DNA from: a bacterium
GTDB taxonomy: Bacteria; DRYD01
Length of the DNA stretch: 64,000 bases
Direction: 5' to 3'
Assembly: GCA_030549815.1 (NCBI GenBank)
Contig: JAUQQQ010000004.1
Span: 1-64,000 of the forward strand
Both the position numbers and the translations under genes were made by a program. How positions within the stretch are numbered: position 1 is the stretch's first letter; every line of letters begins with the position of its first letter. The notes beneath the pieces were generated by a model that searched no databases, was not told the DNA's origin, and was given only the letters and a program-made list of their open reading frames with translations. Positions 17,895 through 26,494 of the stretch are shown here, piece after piece.

Positions 17895-18518
17895 TTAATT
17901 ATTTTGCTCCGAGTAAATCTCAAATCTTATTGAATTGTTAGGCATTTCAATCCTATGTCTTCTGTTTAAGCCTGGCATTGAAACCCTTATATTCATTACC
18001 CGATTATTCCCTGCAACAGCAATACCTCCATTAGTTCTAAAACCTACATAATATATTTGATTTCTTACAAGGAAAACACAAATCATAGAAATAGGATAAC
18101 TATTTCGATCAGTAGGAGAAAAAAAAGAATTAAATTGATTATCTCTAACATCAATTCCAACATTAATATTCCTATCAATTTCATTAAATGTTAAATTAGG
18201 TAATCTTTGCAGGGTTGAATTATTATTATTTACCAATGCTACTCTATATGTTCTCATTTCAAAAAATCTGTTAGCAGGTTGGTTACCATCAGGTAAATTT
18301 ATTCGGAGATTATTTGGATTTCCTACAATAACAGGAGATACTTTAGTAGCCTGAGCTTGAACATTTTTCAAAAAGTTAAAAATCTTTTCAGCATCATTCC
18401 TTAAAACTATTCTCTTTTTATTAGAAAGACTAAAAATCGCAATTCCACTGATTAACGCAATGATAGCAATAACAACAAGCATTTCCACCAAAGAAAAAGC
18501 ATTTTTTTTCTTCATCAT
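17895..18518 (-). CDS. GspH/FimT-type pseudopilin
   Basis: 207 residues. A prepilin leader precedes the cleavage site: KKKNA|FSLVEMLVVIAIIALISGIAIF, with Phe at +1 after Ala rather than Gly, and Glu at +5. The helix continues into NDAEKIFNFLKNVQAQATK, the GspH/FimT pattern, followed by a beta-rich globular part. It would be processed by prepilin peptidase and join the tip of a type IV pilus or type II secretion pseudopilus. It closes the cluster at 17.9-20.5 kb. Confidence 0.85.
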   Translation of the reverse strand: MMKKKNAFSLVEMLVVIAIIALISGIAIFSLSNKKRIVLRNDAEKIFNFLKNVQAQATKVSPVIVGNPNNLRINLPDGNQPANRFFEMRTYRVALVNNNNSTLQRLPNLTFNEIDRNINVGIDVRDNQFNSFFSPTDRNSYPISMICVFLVRNQIYYVGFRTNGGIAVAGNNRVMNIRVSMPGLNRRHRIEMPNNSIRFEIYSEQNN

Positions 18519-18587
18519 ATAATACCTATTATTAATATTATACGTTTTACAAAAAAATCCCCCAATTTTATAGATTTGAAAAAAAAT

Positions 18588-18923
18588 CTAATCAAAAATT
18601 CCAAAAATATCACTTAAAACATCTATAACTTTTTTATACTTTTTTTTCTTACTCCAATTCTTTTCATAATACTTTCTATCATAATATTTTTCATCATCCC
18701 TTTGATAATCTTTTTCATGATATTCATCATAGTGTTTATCATGATATTTTCTTTTTGAATCGCCATAGTTTTCTTCATCTTGCTTAACTAAGTATTGAAT
18801 TATTTTCTCCATTTCTCCTCTATCTAGCCATACACCCCGACAATTCGGACAAACATCTACTACCACATTATACTTACTAATTTCCTGCATCTCTGTTTTA
18901 CACAATAGGCACTTCAAAACCAT
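18588..18923 (-). CDS. zinc-ribbon (zf-TFIIB) protein
   Basis: 111 residues. Residues 4-30 form a zf-TFIIB ribbon: CLLCKTEMQ...VVDVCPNCRGVWLDRGEMEKI. The remainder is an extremely charged Tyr/Asp/Lys/His-rich tail (KYHDKHYDEYHEKDYQRDDEKYYDRKYYEK is one run of it), followed by a short hydrophobic end. Single-domain members of this family are widespread and uncharacterised. The gene sits between two pseudopilin genes with a good AAGGAGG site. Confidence 0.85.
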   Translation of the reverse strand: MVLKCLLCKTEMQEISKYNVVVDVCPNCRGVWLDRGEMEKIIQYLVKQDEENYGDSKRKYHDKHYDEYHEKDYQRDDEKYYDRKYYEKNWSKKKKYKKVIDVLSDIFGIFD

Positions 18924-18933
18924 AAATACCTCC

Positions 18934-19401
18934 TTAAGGAAAACTACTTTTTATAATAGCACTTAAACTATATTTCTTATTTGGATAGTTTTTATGATAA
19001 CAATAAACTGTAACAGTGTAGAAATTGGGTTGTAAATAAATTCTTACTCTCGTTGCAATACCAAAATCTTTATAACTTTCATAAAAATAATAAGGAATTT
19101 GATTTGATTGGTAATGTTTCTTAAAAGATTCATATACATTCCATGCAGAGTTGTAAGCAATTTCTTTTTGGTCTATTAAATTGTATATAGGCCAATTACT
19201 GCCTACCTTCCTTAAAGTTACTTTATCTGAATTATACATAATTGTTTCAATTTTAGAAGATGCTATAGATAAACATTCTGTTGCAATATAGTTTTTAAAA
19301 GACAGGTCTTTAACAAGAAGGTAGAGTTGAAAAAAAGTAAGGATAAAGATTATACCTATAATCAAGGCGACGATGATCTCAGTTAGAGAGAATCCTTTCA
19401 C
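18934..19401 (-). CDS. pseudopilin starting directly after tRNA-Pro
   Basis: 155 residues. The N-terminus KG|FSLTEIIVALIIGIIFILTFF is a canonical type IV prepilin signal with Glu at +5. The globular part is unfamiliar. The GTG at 19401 is the only possible start: a TAA precedes it in frame. It lies 9 nt from the 3' end of tRNA-Pro, and the intervening TACCACTAA holds no Shine-Dalgarno, so its mRNA is probably released by tRNA 3' processing. Confidence 0.85.
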   Translation of the reverse strand: MKGFSLTEIIVALIIGIIFILTFFQLYLLVKDLSFKNYIATECLSIASSKIETIMYNSDKVTLRKVGSNWPIYNLIDQKEIAYNSAWNVYESFKKHYQSNQIPYYFYESYKDFGIATRVRIYLQPNFYTVTVYCYHKNYPNKKYSLSAIIKSSFP

Positions 19402-19410
19402 TTAGTGGTA

Positions 19411-19485
19411 TCGAGGTGGCCGGACTCGAACCGGCGACCTCAGGCCCCCCATGCCTGCGCTCTAACCAGGCTGAGCTACACCCCG
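19411..19485 (-). tRNA. tRNA-Pro(GGG) inside a pseudopilin cluster
   Basis: Cloverleaf on the minus strand: acceptor CGGGGTG/CACCTCG, T arm CCGGTTCGAGTCCGG, anticodon stem CAGGC/GCCTG with loop ATGGGGG, giving GGG. CCA is not encoded. It lies between a PilX-like gene and a pseudopilin. A TATAAA box at 19498-19503 could give it its own promoter. Confidence 0.97.
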
Positions 19486-19578
19486 AACTTTACCCTTTTT
19501 ATAATTCAACGAAAATTCTGTTACTCCTTTACTATTTCCTATCATCCCTAAAATCCGACAAAAAATGCCAATTCTTAC

Positions 19579-20457
19579 CTAAAAACTCCATGGATAACTA
19601 TTAAATATACCTTCTTGACCCTGTGTCATTTTCTTTATACTTGTTTTATTAACTTCATAAATATTCGTTTTTATTACAAAATTCCCATAAATACTACTTT
19701 TAGCACCACCCGTTGTATAAAGCATATTAATTCCCTGCAATTGAGTTTTTAAGTTTATATCTGAAAGAAGGATATAATCCTGCCCACTTATAGTAAATTT
19801 TATAGCAATACTAACAGGCCGGATAGAAGTTTGATAAATATTTTTCTTTACACCACCAGCATAGACTTTCACAGTGTCATAGTTAATTCCCCATACAGTT
19901 GATAAATTATTTGGATTAACAGCAAATGTTTCGGATATATACTTTATTAAGTAATCTTTATAAGTTTTTAAAACATTTTTCTCTACATTAGTTAAACCTT
20001 TATTAAAAAACACATCTCTTATACTTCGCGGCATATAAACATAATCCTTTACTTTATCGTACACATAGAGATTTATTACATTGTAGTTAAAAATTTTAGC
20101 TATTTTCCAGTTATTTTGATTATCATATATAGTTGAATACAAAAAATTTTGTTCAATATTAAAATAAATCTTTCTAACATTATCATACATGAGGAAATTA
20201 TAAGTTTCGTTTTGGTTTTTATAAATTTTCTCCGCATTATAAACTGAATTCAAAACTCCACCATTATATACAAAGGCATTAACAATATAAAGTAGCATAT
20301 CACCCTTCTGCTTTTTTGTAGTTGCATAAATATTTTCTCTTATTTCTTTTGAAATCATAATATATCTTTTATTAGTTAAATAAAGTATGGCAATAATAGT
20401 AGTAACAAAAAGAATCATAAATAGGGCAAACAATATTATACTTCCTCTTTTTTTCAT
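19579..20457 (-). CDS. PilX/GspK-like pilus assembly protein
   Basis: 292 residues from the ATG at 20457. The ORF track's GTG at 20466 lies inside the ribosome binding site AGGGGGTGAT, so the later Met is chosen. The N-terminus KKRGSIILFALFMILFVTTIIAILYLTNKRYI is a membrane helix of the minor-pilin PilX type, with no Glu at +5. It is strikingly similar to the start of 56832-57659 (KKGNVLLLALFMVAFIVSIIGLMYSYNKR), so the two are likely paralogues heading parallel clusters. The rest is a beta-rich extracytoplasmic domain. Confidence 0.8.
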   Translation of the reverse strand: MKKRGSIILFALFMILFVTTIIAILYLTNKRYIMISKEIRENIYATTKKQKGDMLLYIVNAFVYNGGVLNSVYNAEKIYKNQNETYNFLMYDNVRKIYFNIEQNFLYSTIYDNQNNWKIAKIFNYNVINLYVYDKVKDYVYMPRSIRDVFFNKGLTNVEKNVLKTYKDYLIKYISETFAVNPNNLSTVWGINYDTVKVYAGGVKKNIYQTSIRPVSIAIKFTISGQDYILLSDINLKTQLQGINMLYTTGGAKSSIYGNFVIKTNIYEVNKTSIKKMTQGQEGIFNSYPWSF

Positions 20458-20475
20458 ATGTATCACCCCCTTTGT

Positions 20476-20505
20476 TTATAATAAAAATTCTTAAAAAACT
20501 GTAAA
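20476..20505 (-). promoter_or_regulatory. candidate promoter of the first pseudopilin cluster
   Basis: On the minus strand TTTACA (20500-20505) lies 18 nt from TTATAA (20476-20481), about 10 nt upstream of the ribosome binding site. The layout matches those at 2295-2325 and 41454-41483. Confidence 0.4.
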
Positions 20506-20618
20506 AAATAAATTAAAAAATTTTTAAAATTAAATTAAAATAAACAATAAAAGGGAAAATAAAGTAACCCTAAAAATTATAAAATTAGATAGAAATTAAA
20601 AAGAAGGGAGGGGGAAAA

Positions 20619-21299
20619 TTGACTTACCTAAAACAAGTACTTTACAATTTAGAAAGAAATCCTAAAGTTTTATTTACCATACAAAAGGCAAACTCAAACC
20701 TAAAAGCATGGGGATATACAGAACATGGTATTAGACACGCAAAAATTACATCACAACGAGCTATGTATATCCTTCAAAAACTATCCTATCCTGAAGAAGA
20801 TATCTATTTGGCAGGTATTGCAGGATTCCTACACGACATTGGAAATGTTATCTCCCGATACAACCACGAAATAAGTAGTTCATTCATAACATTTGAAATT
20901 CTCAAAGAAATGAATGTTAAATACGAAGACATAATTAAAGTGGTATCAGCAATAGGGTCACATGAAGATAACAGTTTTCTTGATATACCCGATCACATAG
21001 CATCCGCTCTCGTTATAGCAGATAAAAGCGATGTTCACAGAAGTAGAGTCCAAAATACAGATATGAATACCTTTGATATACACGACAGAGTCAATTATGC
21101 AGTCGAAAAAGATAAATTAATCGTTAATAAAAATTCATCAAAACACGATATAATATTAGATCTGAAAATAAACACAAATTACTCATCCATAATAGAATAC
21201 TTTGAAATATTTCTACATCGGATGAAAATGTGCAAAAGAAGTGCAGAAGTCCTATCGTCCGAATTTTATCTAATCATCAATGGACAAAGAATGGCTTAA
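20619..21299 (+). CDS. HD-domain phosphohydrolase
   Basis: 226 residues. The HD metal site is visible: His in TEHGIRHAKIT, the HD pair in GFLHDIGNVIS, and a later His/Asp pair in GSHEDN and IADKSDVHRSRV. Such proteins hydrolyse nucleotides or phosphodiesters, and the substrate cannot be told. The TTG start is chosen because GGGAGGGGG sits 5 nt upstream. It overlaps the next ORF by 20 nt. Confidence 0.85.
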   Translation: MTYLKQVLYNLERNPKVLFTIQKANSNLKAWGYTEHGIRHAKITSQRAMYILQKLSYPEEDIYLAGIAGFLHDIGNVISRYNHEISSSFITFEILKEMNVKYEDIIKVVSAIGSHEDNSFLDIPDHIASALVIADKSDVHRSRVQNTDMNTFDIHDRVNYAVEKDKLIVNKNSSKHDIILDLKINTNYSSIIEYFEIFLHRMKMCKRSAEVLSSEFYLIINGQRMA

Positions 21300-21720
21300 A
21301 AAAATGAAAAAACCTTGCCCCCTAAAACTAAGTCTTAAACTAATTTCAAAAATAACAAGAATAATCCAAATAATTAAAAGTATTAAAATCTTTATACCAT
21401 TAATTATATCTATCTTTTCTCTCATTAATATCATTATTATCGAAACTAAAAATGATCAATTTAGGCAAAATGAAAATAAACAAAAACTAAAAGAGGATAT
21501 AAAAAATAACCTGCAAAAACTTGTTGATATTTTAGTTGAATCATTCTTCTCCTCTTCTCTACCAGCAATGGGATTATCATTAATCGTAAAACCCCAAGAA
21601 ATAACCAGTAACTTAACAAATATAATAAATAAATATACGGATCAAATTTTCGATGAAATACTACCTCAAAAAATAAAGTCAATAATAGCAAATAAAGAAA
21701 TAAATAATAAAAACCAATAG
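21280..21720 (+). CDS. small membrane protein of unknown function
   Basis: 146 residues, Lys/Ile-rich, with one clear membrane segment (KIFIPLIISIFSLINIIII) after a basic, amphipathic N-terminus. A second weaker hydrophobic stretch is FFSSSLPAMGLSLIV. No family is recognised. It overlaps the HD gene by 20 nt in another frame and is followed by two hairpins, which supports it being translated in this operon. Confidence 0.55.
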   Translation: MDKEWLKKMKKPCPLKLSLKLISKITRIIQIIKSIKIFIPLIISIFSLINIIIIETKNDQFRQNENKQKLKEDIKNNLQKLVDILVESFFSSSLPAMGLSLIVKPQEITSNLTNIINKYTDQIFDEILPQKIKSIIANKEINNKNQ

Positions 21721-21724
21721 AAAC

Positions 21725-21750
21725 AAAAAACCGCCTGTCATACAGGGCGG
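21725..21750 (-). terminator. terminator-like hairpin in reverse orientation
   Basis: Read on the minus strand: CCGCCCTG TATGA CAGGCGG followed by TTTTTTG, a GC-rich stem with one bulged base and a U-run. All flanking genes (20.6-24.3 kb) are on the plus strand, so it would stop antisense transcription. On the plus strand it is only a hairpin preceded by an A-run. Confidence 0.5.
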
Positions 21751-21768
21751 AATATAAATACCTATGAC

Positions 21769-21788
21769 CCAAAACCTAAAGGTTTTGG
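21769..21788. other. perfect 8-bp inverted repeat before the HIT gene
   Basis: CCAAAACC TAAA GGTTTTGG, a perfect stem with a tetraloop ending 15 nt before the HIT-protein ATG, which lacks a Shine-Dalgarno. It could be an operator or a leader hairpin. Confidence 0.45.
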
Positions 21789-21803
21789 CAAATAGAAAAC
21801 ACA

Positions 21804-22139
21804 ATGGAAAATAACTGCATATTCTGTAAGATAATAAACAAAGAAACTAAAGCAGAGATAATTTTTGAAGACGATAAAATTATTGTTTTCAAAGATATAT
21901 ACCCCAAAGCTCCCATTCATTGGCTCTTTGTCCCCAAAAAACACATACCTACCCATATGGAAATAACCGAAGAAGACAAGGAAATAATGGGACATCTACA
22001 CATTATCACTCAAAAAGTAGCCAAAGAAAACAATATAAACCATTACAAATTAATAATGAACTGCGGTTATGAAGCAGGACAAAGAGTATTTCACATACAC
22101 CTACACCTACTCTCAGGAAAAATAATGGGAGAAGTATAA
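21804..22139 (+). CDS. HIT-family nucleotide hydrolase (HINT type)
   Basis: 111 residues. The start CIFCKIINKETKAEIIFEDD and the histidine triad RVFHIHLHLLSG are typical of HINT purine nucleoside phosphoramidases. One CxxC at the N-terminus could bind zinc. There is no ribosome binding site upstream, but two hairpins are. Its stop directly abuts the folC ATG. Confidence 0.93.
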   Translation: MENNCIFCKIINKETKAEIIFEDDKIIVFKDIYPKAPIHWLFVPKKHIPTHMEITEEDKEIMGHLHIITQKVAKENNINHYKLIMNCGYEAGQRVFHIHLHLLSGKIMGEV

Positions 22140-23453
22140 ATGGGAAAAATAGAAGTAGAAAAATTCCTAAACATATTGGAACAAAAATATAATCTCCACA
22201 TTAACTTCGATGTTATACTTGTTACAGGAACAGCAGGTAAAACCACAACATCACATTACATCAACCTAATCCTACAAAACTCTACAAACCTCAAAATAGG
22301 CTTATTTTCTAAACCACACATAACTAACATAACAGAAAGGATTAGAATAAACTACGTACCAATAAAAGAAAATCAATTTGAACAAATACAAAGTTTTGTT
22401 AAATCCATCAACCAAGAGCATAATCTTAATTTCAGTTGGTTTGACGAATTAGTAAGCATTGCAATCATTTACTTTATAAAAGAAAAAATTGATTTAGCAA
22501 TATTTGAAATAGGAATTGGAGGTTTGAAAGATTCTACAAATGCATTAAAATCAATAATAAATGTCATTACCAATATAGGATTAGAACATACAGATATCCT
22601 TGGAAAAACAATAAAAGAAATAGCACAACAAAAAGCAGGAATAATTAAAAATAAATCAATAGTAGTAACAAACGCAACAAAAGGATTAAAACAAATAAAA
22701 GAAAAAGCAAAACAAACTAATTCAAAAATTTATAAACCTACAAACTTCTTCAAAATAGAAAAAATAAACTCACAATTCCCTTCTTATACTTACAAAATAA
22801 AACTTAAAACAGAAACAAGGAAAACAGACTTATTTAATAAAAAAGAACTAACATTAAAGTTTAATACATACTACTTAGTAGAAAATTTTTTAATAGCTTT
22901 AACTACGTCACTGTTGTATTGCATGGAAAAAAACATAAATACCAGATTCGATAATTTGCAAAATTGTGTAGACTCTATGGATGTAAAGCTAAAAACTCAA
23001 ATTTTTGAATATTACGACAAAAAAATTATAATCGATACTGCCAAAGATTACCAATCCCTATTAAAATTATTTAAAGAATTATTTACAAGAATAAATCAAA
23101 AATTCGCAGTAATTCTGTCTTTTTCAAAAGGCAAAGAATTAAAATTAATAAAAAAATTGCTACTTAATCTACTCGAAAAAAACATAAAATTATACCTTTC
23201 TGAGCATTCCATAGAAGAAAAAAAATTAAACCCATACCACCTAAAAGAAAAACTAATAGAAAAATCAAAAAAAATGGAAGAAAAAGAAAAATTAAAAAAC
23301 TTGCAAATAATAACACCATTAAGCCAAATAGAAGAAGAAATAAAAAAAATAGAAGAGCAAATAATTGTTATAACAGGCTCATTATATTTCTGTGCTGAAA
23401 TTTATAACAACTTATTAAATAAACGTCCAGAAAACTTCCAAGTAGCAAAATAA
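22140..23453 (+). CDS. folC: folylpolyglutamate synthase/dihydrofolate synthase
   Basis: 437 residues, Mur-ligase superfamily. It shows the P-loop VTGTAGKTTTSHYI, FSKPHITNITERIRI, EIGIGGLKDSTNAL (family EVGLGGRLDATN, with Leu-Lys replacing Arg-Leu), and NIGLEHTDILGKTIKEIAQQKAGIIK. FolC adds glutamates to folates. The C-terminal domain is Lys-rich and divergent. Together with folD and folE elsewhere in the window, it points to folate synthesis or use. Confidence 0.87.
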   Translation: MGKIEVEKFLNILEQKYNLHINFDVILVTGTAGKTTTSHYINLILQNSTNLKIGLFSKPHITNITERIRINYVPIKENQFEQIQSFVKSINQEHNLNFSWFDELVSIAIIYFIKEKIDLAIFEIGIGGLKDSTNALKSIINVITNIGLEHTDILGKTIKEIAQQKAGIIKNKSIVVTNATKGLKQIKEKAKQTNSKIYKPTNFFKIEKINSQFPSYTYKIKLKTETRKTDLFNKKELTLKFNTYYLVENFLIALTTSLLYCMEKNINTRFDNLQNCVDSMDVKLKTQIFEYYDKKIIIDTAKDYQSLLKLFKELFTRINQKFAVILSFSKGKELKLIKKLLLNLLEKNIKLYLSEHSIEEKKLNPYHLKEKLIEKSKKMEEKEKLKNLQIITPLSQIEEEIKKIEEQIIVITGSLYFCAEIYNNLLNKRPENFQVAK

Positions 23454-23527
23454 AAAGATCCTTTTTTAAAAAGTGGAAAACTCCCACAGCAGGAATACCC
23501 TATCTTAGGGGAAAGGAGAGAAAGTTA

Positions 23528-24343
23528 ATGTTATTATTCGGAACAGCAGGAATCCCAAACTCGGCCAAAAAAGACACCTTCTCAGGAATACTCAGGCTAA
23601 GAGAGTTAAATTTAGACGCAATGGAACTTGAATTCGTCCATGGAGTTAAAATATCACACATAAATGCTCAAAAAATAAATACTTTTGCTAATAAAAATAA
23701 TATTTCCCTCTCTTCTCATGCCCCGTATTATATAAACCTTAATTCATTGGAAAAAGAAAAAATAGAAGCAAGCATATTAAGGATAATAAAAACTGCAGAA
23801 ATATCACATATTAGTGGTGCCAGGAACATCGTAGTCCACCCAGGATACTACCACAATATGGATAAACTGGAAGTTTATAATAATATAAAAAATGCATTAA
23901 AAAAAGTAGTCCAAGAAATAGAAAAATATAATGTCGTTATAAGAATAGAAACAATGGGAAAGATTAGCCAATTCGGTTCTTTAGAAGAAGTTCTCAATCT
24001 ATCTCAAGACCTGGGACCCAAAATTATGCCATGCATAGATTTTGCACATCTACACGCAAGAACTATCGGAAAAATAAATTCTTACAATGAATTCTGTAAA
24101 GTCATCGATGACATACAACATAAATTAGGAAAAGAAGCAATAAAAGATGTTCATATACATGTTTCTGGAATAAAATACAATGAAAAAGGAGAACTACATC
24201 ATCTAAATTTCAAGGAATCAGATTTCAATTATATCGATTTAATTAAAGCACTCAAAGATTTAGAAGTAGAAGGAATGGTCATCTGTGAAAGCCCTAATTT
24301 AGAAGAAGATGCGCTATTACTTAAAAACCTTTACCATAATTAA
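23528..24343 (+). CDS. endonuclease IV-like TIM-barrel protein
   Basis: 271 residues. The order of likely metal ligands follows AP endonuclease 2/endonuclease IV: His in LSSHAPYY, His in IVVHPGYY, Glu in VIRIETMG, Asp-His in PCIDFAHLHAR, His in DVHIHVSG and Glu in MVICESP. It resembles the archaeal-style Nfo group that opens with LLFGTAGIP. The likely role is cutting abasic DNA sites, though related TIM barrels act on sugars. GGAAAGGAG precedes the ATG, with CCCTA/TAGGG able to pair beside it. Confidence 0.82.
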   Translation: MLLFGTAGIPNSAKKDTFSGILRLRELNLDAMELEFVHGVKISHINAQKINTFANKNNISLSSHAPYYINLNSLEKEKIEASILRIIKTAEISHISGARNIVVHPGYYHNMDKLEVYNNIKNALKKVVQEIEKYNVVIRIETMGKISQFGSLEEVLNLSQDLGPKIMPCIDFAHLHARTIGKINSYNEFCKVIDDIQHKLGKEAIKDVHIHVSGIKYNEKGELHHLNFKESDFNYIDLIKALKDLEVEGMVICESPNLEEDALLLKNLYHN

Positions 24344-24345
24344 CC

Positions 24346-25041
24346 TTATTTTTTATTGAAAGAAACATAATACAATGGATTAGGTAGTTTGAATCCTTTT
24401 AAAGAATAACCTCCTAAAAGGTCACTTAATTGATCACCAATGTTTGCAATAATGGTATATCCCATACCTACTATTTCTTTTCTTGCTTTTACTTTACTTT
24501 CACCTACACTAAGTTCTGGATCCCTAAAAAATATACCATCAAAATTGTCAAAACCCTCCTTCTTTAAATTAGAAATAGTAATATCTTTATCAACTTTTTT
24601 CCTACCTGTTACAAAAAATACCTTAATTCCCATACTTTTGCATATTTTATATAATTCTAATACAGGTTTGATAGCAACTGCTTTCTGAGAATACCTCCAT
24701 TCAATCAGTTTTTCATAAGTAACATTAAAATTATTTTCCAAATGCAACTGGGCATTAGATAAAGCAGTCTCATCTATATCCAAAACAACAGCAGGATTAT
24801 TCACTTCTTTATAAGTAGTAACAATGTGTTTCATAGCAAGTTTTACTACTTTCTCTATGTCTCTTTCATACTCACCGTTATTTAAATAATTAATGATCTT
24901 ATTTTTCAGTAAACCTAATTCATCAATTTCCTCAGGTATATATGTATCATCAAAGTCAAGCATCTTACCATTTTTAGAAACATTTTGAAATTTATGGTTG
25001 AGAAAAAGTGAATGACTATCCTCTACAATAGATAAATTCAT
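24346..25041 (-). CDS. HAD-superfamily acid phosphatase (class B/IIIB type)
   Basis: 231 residues from the ATG at 25041. It carries HAD motif I VVLDIDETALSN, motif II FFVTGRKK, and motif III-IV NIGDQLSDLLGG, plus the class's GEYERDIEKV region. Relatives are usually secreted or lipoproteins, but no signal peptide is seen here, so a cytoplasmic enzyme is likely. The ORF track starts at a TTG (25086). I prefer the ATG because GGGAGGG lies 13 nt upstream, though the spacing is long and the TTG remains possible. The stop is 2 nt from that of the convergent plus-strand gene. Confidence 0.83.
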   Translation of the reverse strand: MNLSIVEDSHSLFLNHKFQNVSKNGKMLDFDDTYIPEEIDELGLLKNKIINYLNNGEYERDIEKVVKLAMKHIVTTYKEVNNPAVVLDIDETALSNAQLHLENNFNVTYEKLIEWRYSQKAVAIKPVLELYKICKSMGIKVFFVTGRKKVDKDITISNLKKEGFDNFDGIFFRDPELSVGESKVKARKEIVGMGYTIIANIGDQLSDLLGGYSLKGFKLPNPLYYVSFNKK

Positions 25042-25132
25042 ACTAATTCCACTACCCTCCCAATTGCAGATAATTATATATTTCAAACAATACCTGAATA
25101 AAATAAATAAATGTAAAAAAAATGTAAAAAAC

Positions 25133-26323
25133 TTAATAATATTTTTTATTAATTTGCCTCAAAACAAAAGGAGCAATAAAAGTTGTCAAAAGAACAACAA
25201 ATATAACAACAGCGTATAATAAATCGTTATATATTTTGGCTTGCCTACCGAATTCAGCAAATATAAGCCCGACCTCACCACGAGGAAGCATCGAAAAACC
25301 AACCATTAACCTCTCCCTAAAACTAACATTAATAAAAAATCCTGCTAAAACCTTAGAAACAACAGCAACAATAGTTATAATAACAGTTAAAATCCAAAAA
25401 TCAAGTGAAGCAAAATTTATTGATTTTAAATTAACTTGCAAACCTATGAAAACAAAAAACACAGGAGTAAAAAGCCAAATTAAGGGAAGTATCGAATGCT
25501 CCACCTTCTCCATAGTTTGCTTCTTTGTTGATAAAAATTTCAAAAATGGTATGTTAAATCCCCTTGACATAGCCAAACCAACAATAAAAGCACCTAAAAT
25601 TTCAGGAGAACCAAATTTATAAGCTAAAAACGAAAAAATAAAAACTACAGATATAACCGCCGCAGGTATAAAATCCAAATTTTCAAGCTTTTCTGAAAGT
25701 ATTTCAACCAATTTTGTCATCAATTGAGCTACAAAAGGTGCAAATATAAAGAAAGTGCCCAAGTAAAGAAATAGTACCAATATGTTATTGAATTCAAAAG
25801 ACATATTTTGAGATAACTGAACAAGAATAGCCAATATAACAACACCTAAGATATCATCCAAAACAGCAGCACCTAATACAATCTGTGCAAAATTTTCTTT
25901 CATCTTATCAAGATCTTTTAAAACTCTCACAGTAATTCCTATACTCGTTGCAGCCATAGTCCCTCCAATGAACAACGAAACGATAAAATCCATCTTTAAT
26001 AACAAAAAACAAACAAAAAAAGAAAAAATAATAGGCAAGAAAGCACCCACGAAAGCAACAATTAAAGCATTAATCCCTACCATCCTTAGCTGTCTTATAT
26101 TAGCTTCCATTCCCACTTGGAATAACAATAATACAACACCAATCTCTGCCACTATCTTTATAACCTCATTAGGTTTAATTAATCCCAAAACACTTTGGCC
26201 TAAAATAATACCTACTAATATCTCACCAATAACCGAAGGATACCCGAATTTAGAAATAGTATCACCAATAATACGAGCCAATAAAACTATTAATCCCAAA
26301 TACCAAAATATACTGTGATCCAT
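25133..26323 (-). CDS. CPA2-family cation/proton antiporter
   Basis: 396 residues, about 12 membrane helices. Typical features are GYPSVIGEILVGIILGQSVLGLI, VVLLLFQVGMEANIRQL, AAVLDDILGVVILAIL (with the DD ion site) and MLPRGEVGLIFAE. It is the NapA/Kef type without a C-terminal RCK domain. It exchanges Na+ or K+ for H+. The start follows a AGGAG site. Confidence 0.92.
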   Translation of the reverse strand: MDHSIFWYLGLIVLLARIIGDTISKFGYPSVIGEILVGIILGQSVLGLIKPNEVIKIVAEIGVVLLLFQVGMEANIRQLRMVGINALIVAFVGAFLPIIFSFFVCFLLLKMDFIVSLFIGGTMAATSIGITVRVLKDLDKMKENFAQIVLGAAVLDDILGVVILAILVQLSQNMSFEFNNILVLFLYLGTFFIFAPFVAQLMTKLVEILSEKLENLDFIPAAVISVVFIFSFLAYKFGSPEILGAFIVGLAMSRGFNIPFLKFLSTKKQTMEKVEHSILPLIWLFTPVFFVFIGLQVNLKSINFASLDFWILTVIITIVAVVSKVLAGFFINVSFRERLMVGFSMLPRGEVGLIFAEFGRQAKIYNDLLYAVVIFVVLLTTFIAPFVLRQINKKYY

Positions 26324-26494
26324 ACTCCTATTTTTGTTTTAACAACAAACTCGGGATTTTCAACCTTACAAAATTATCATACTAGCAAACTGTAGCAGAA
26401 CGCTTTATTCCCTGCTCTCTATTAAACCACTCTATCTTCCTTTTCTTCTTGAAAGACGACTACCTTTTAAAACTACGTTCTTTGTTTTTCAAAT

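Noticed and set aside
19416-19604. Plus-strand ORF starting MAGLEPATSGPP
   Set aside because: This is the common false ORF read across the complement of a tRNA gene (tRNA-Pro). The ORFs at 37595-37789 and 46946-47191 are the same artefact over tRNA-Ala and tRNA-Trp.
21461-21995. Minus-strand ORFs (21461-21772 and 21762-21995) ahead of the reverse terminator-like hairpin
   Set aside because: They could explain that hairpin, but they are hydrophobic antisense frames over the small membrane protein and HIT genes, without start signals.
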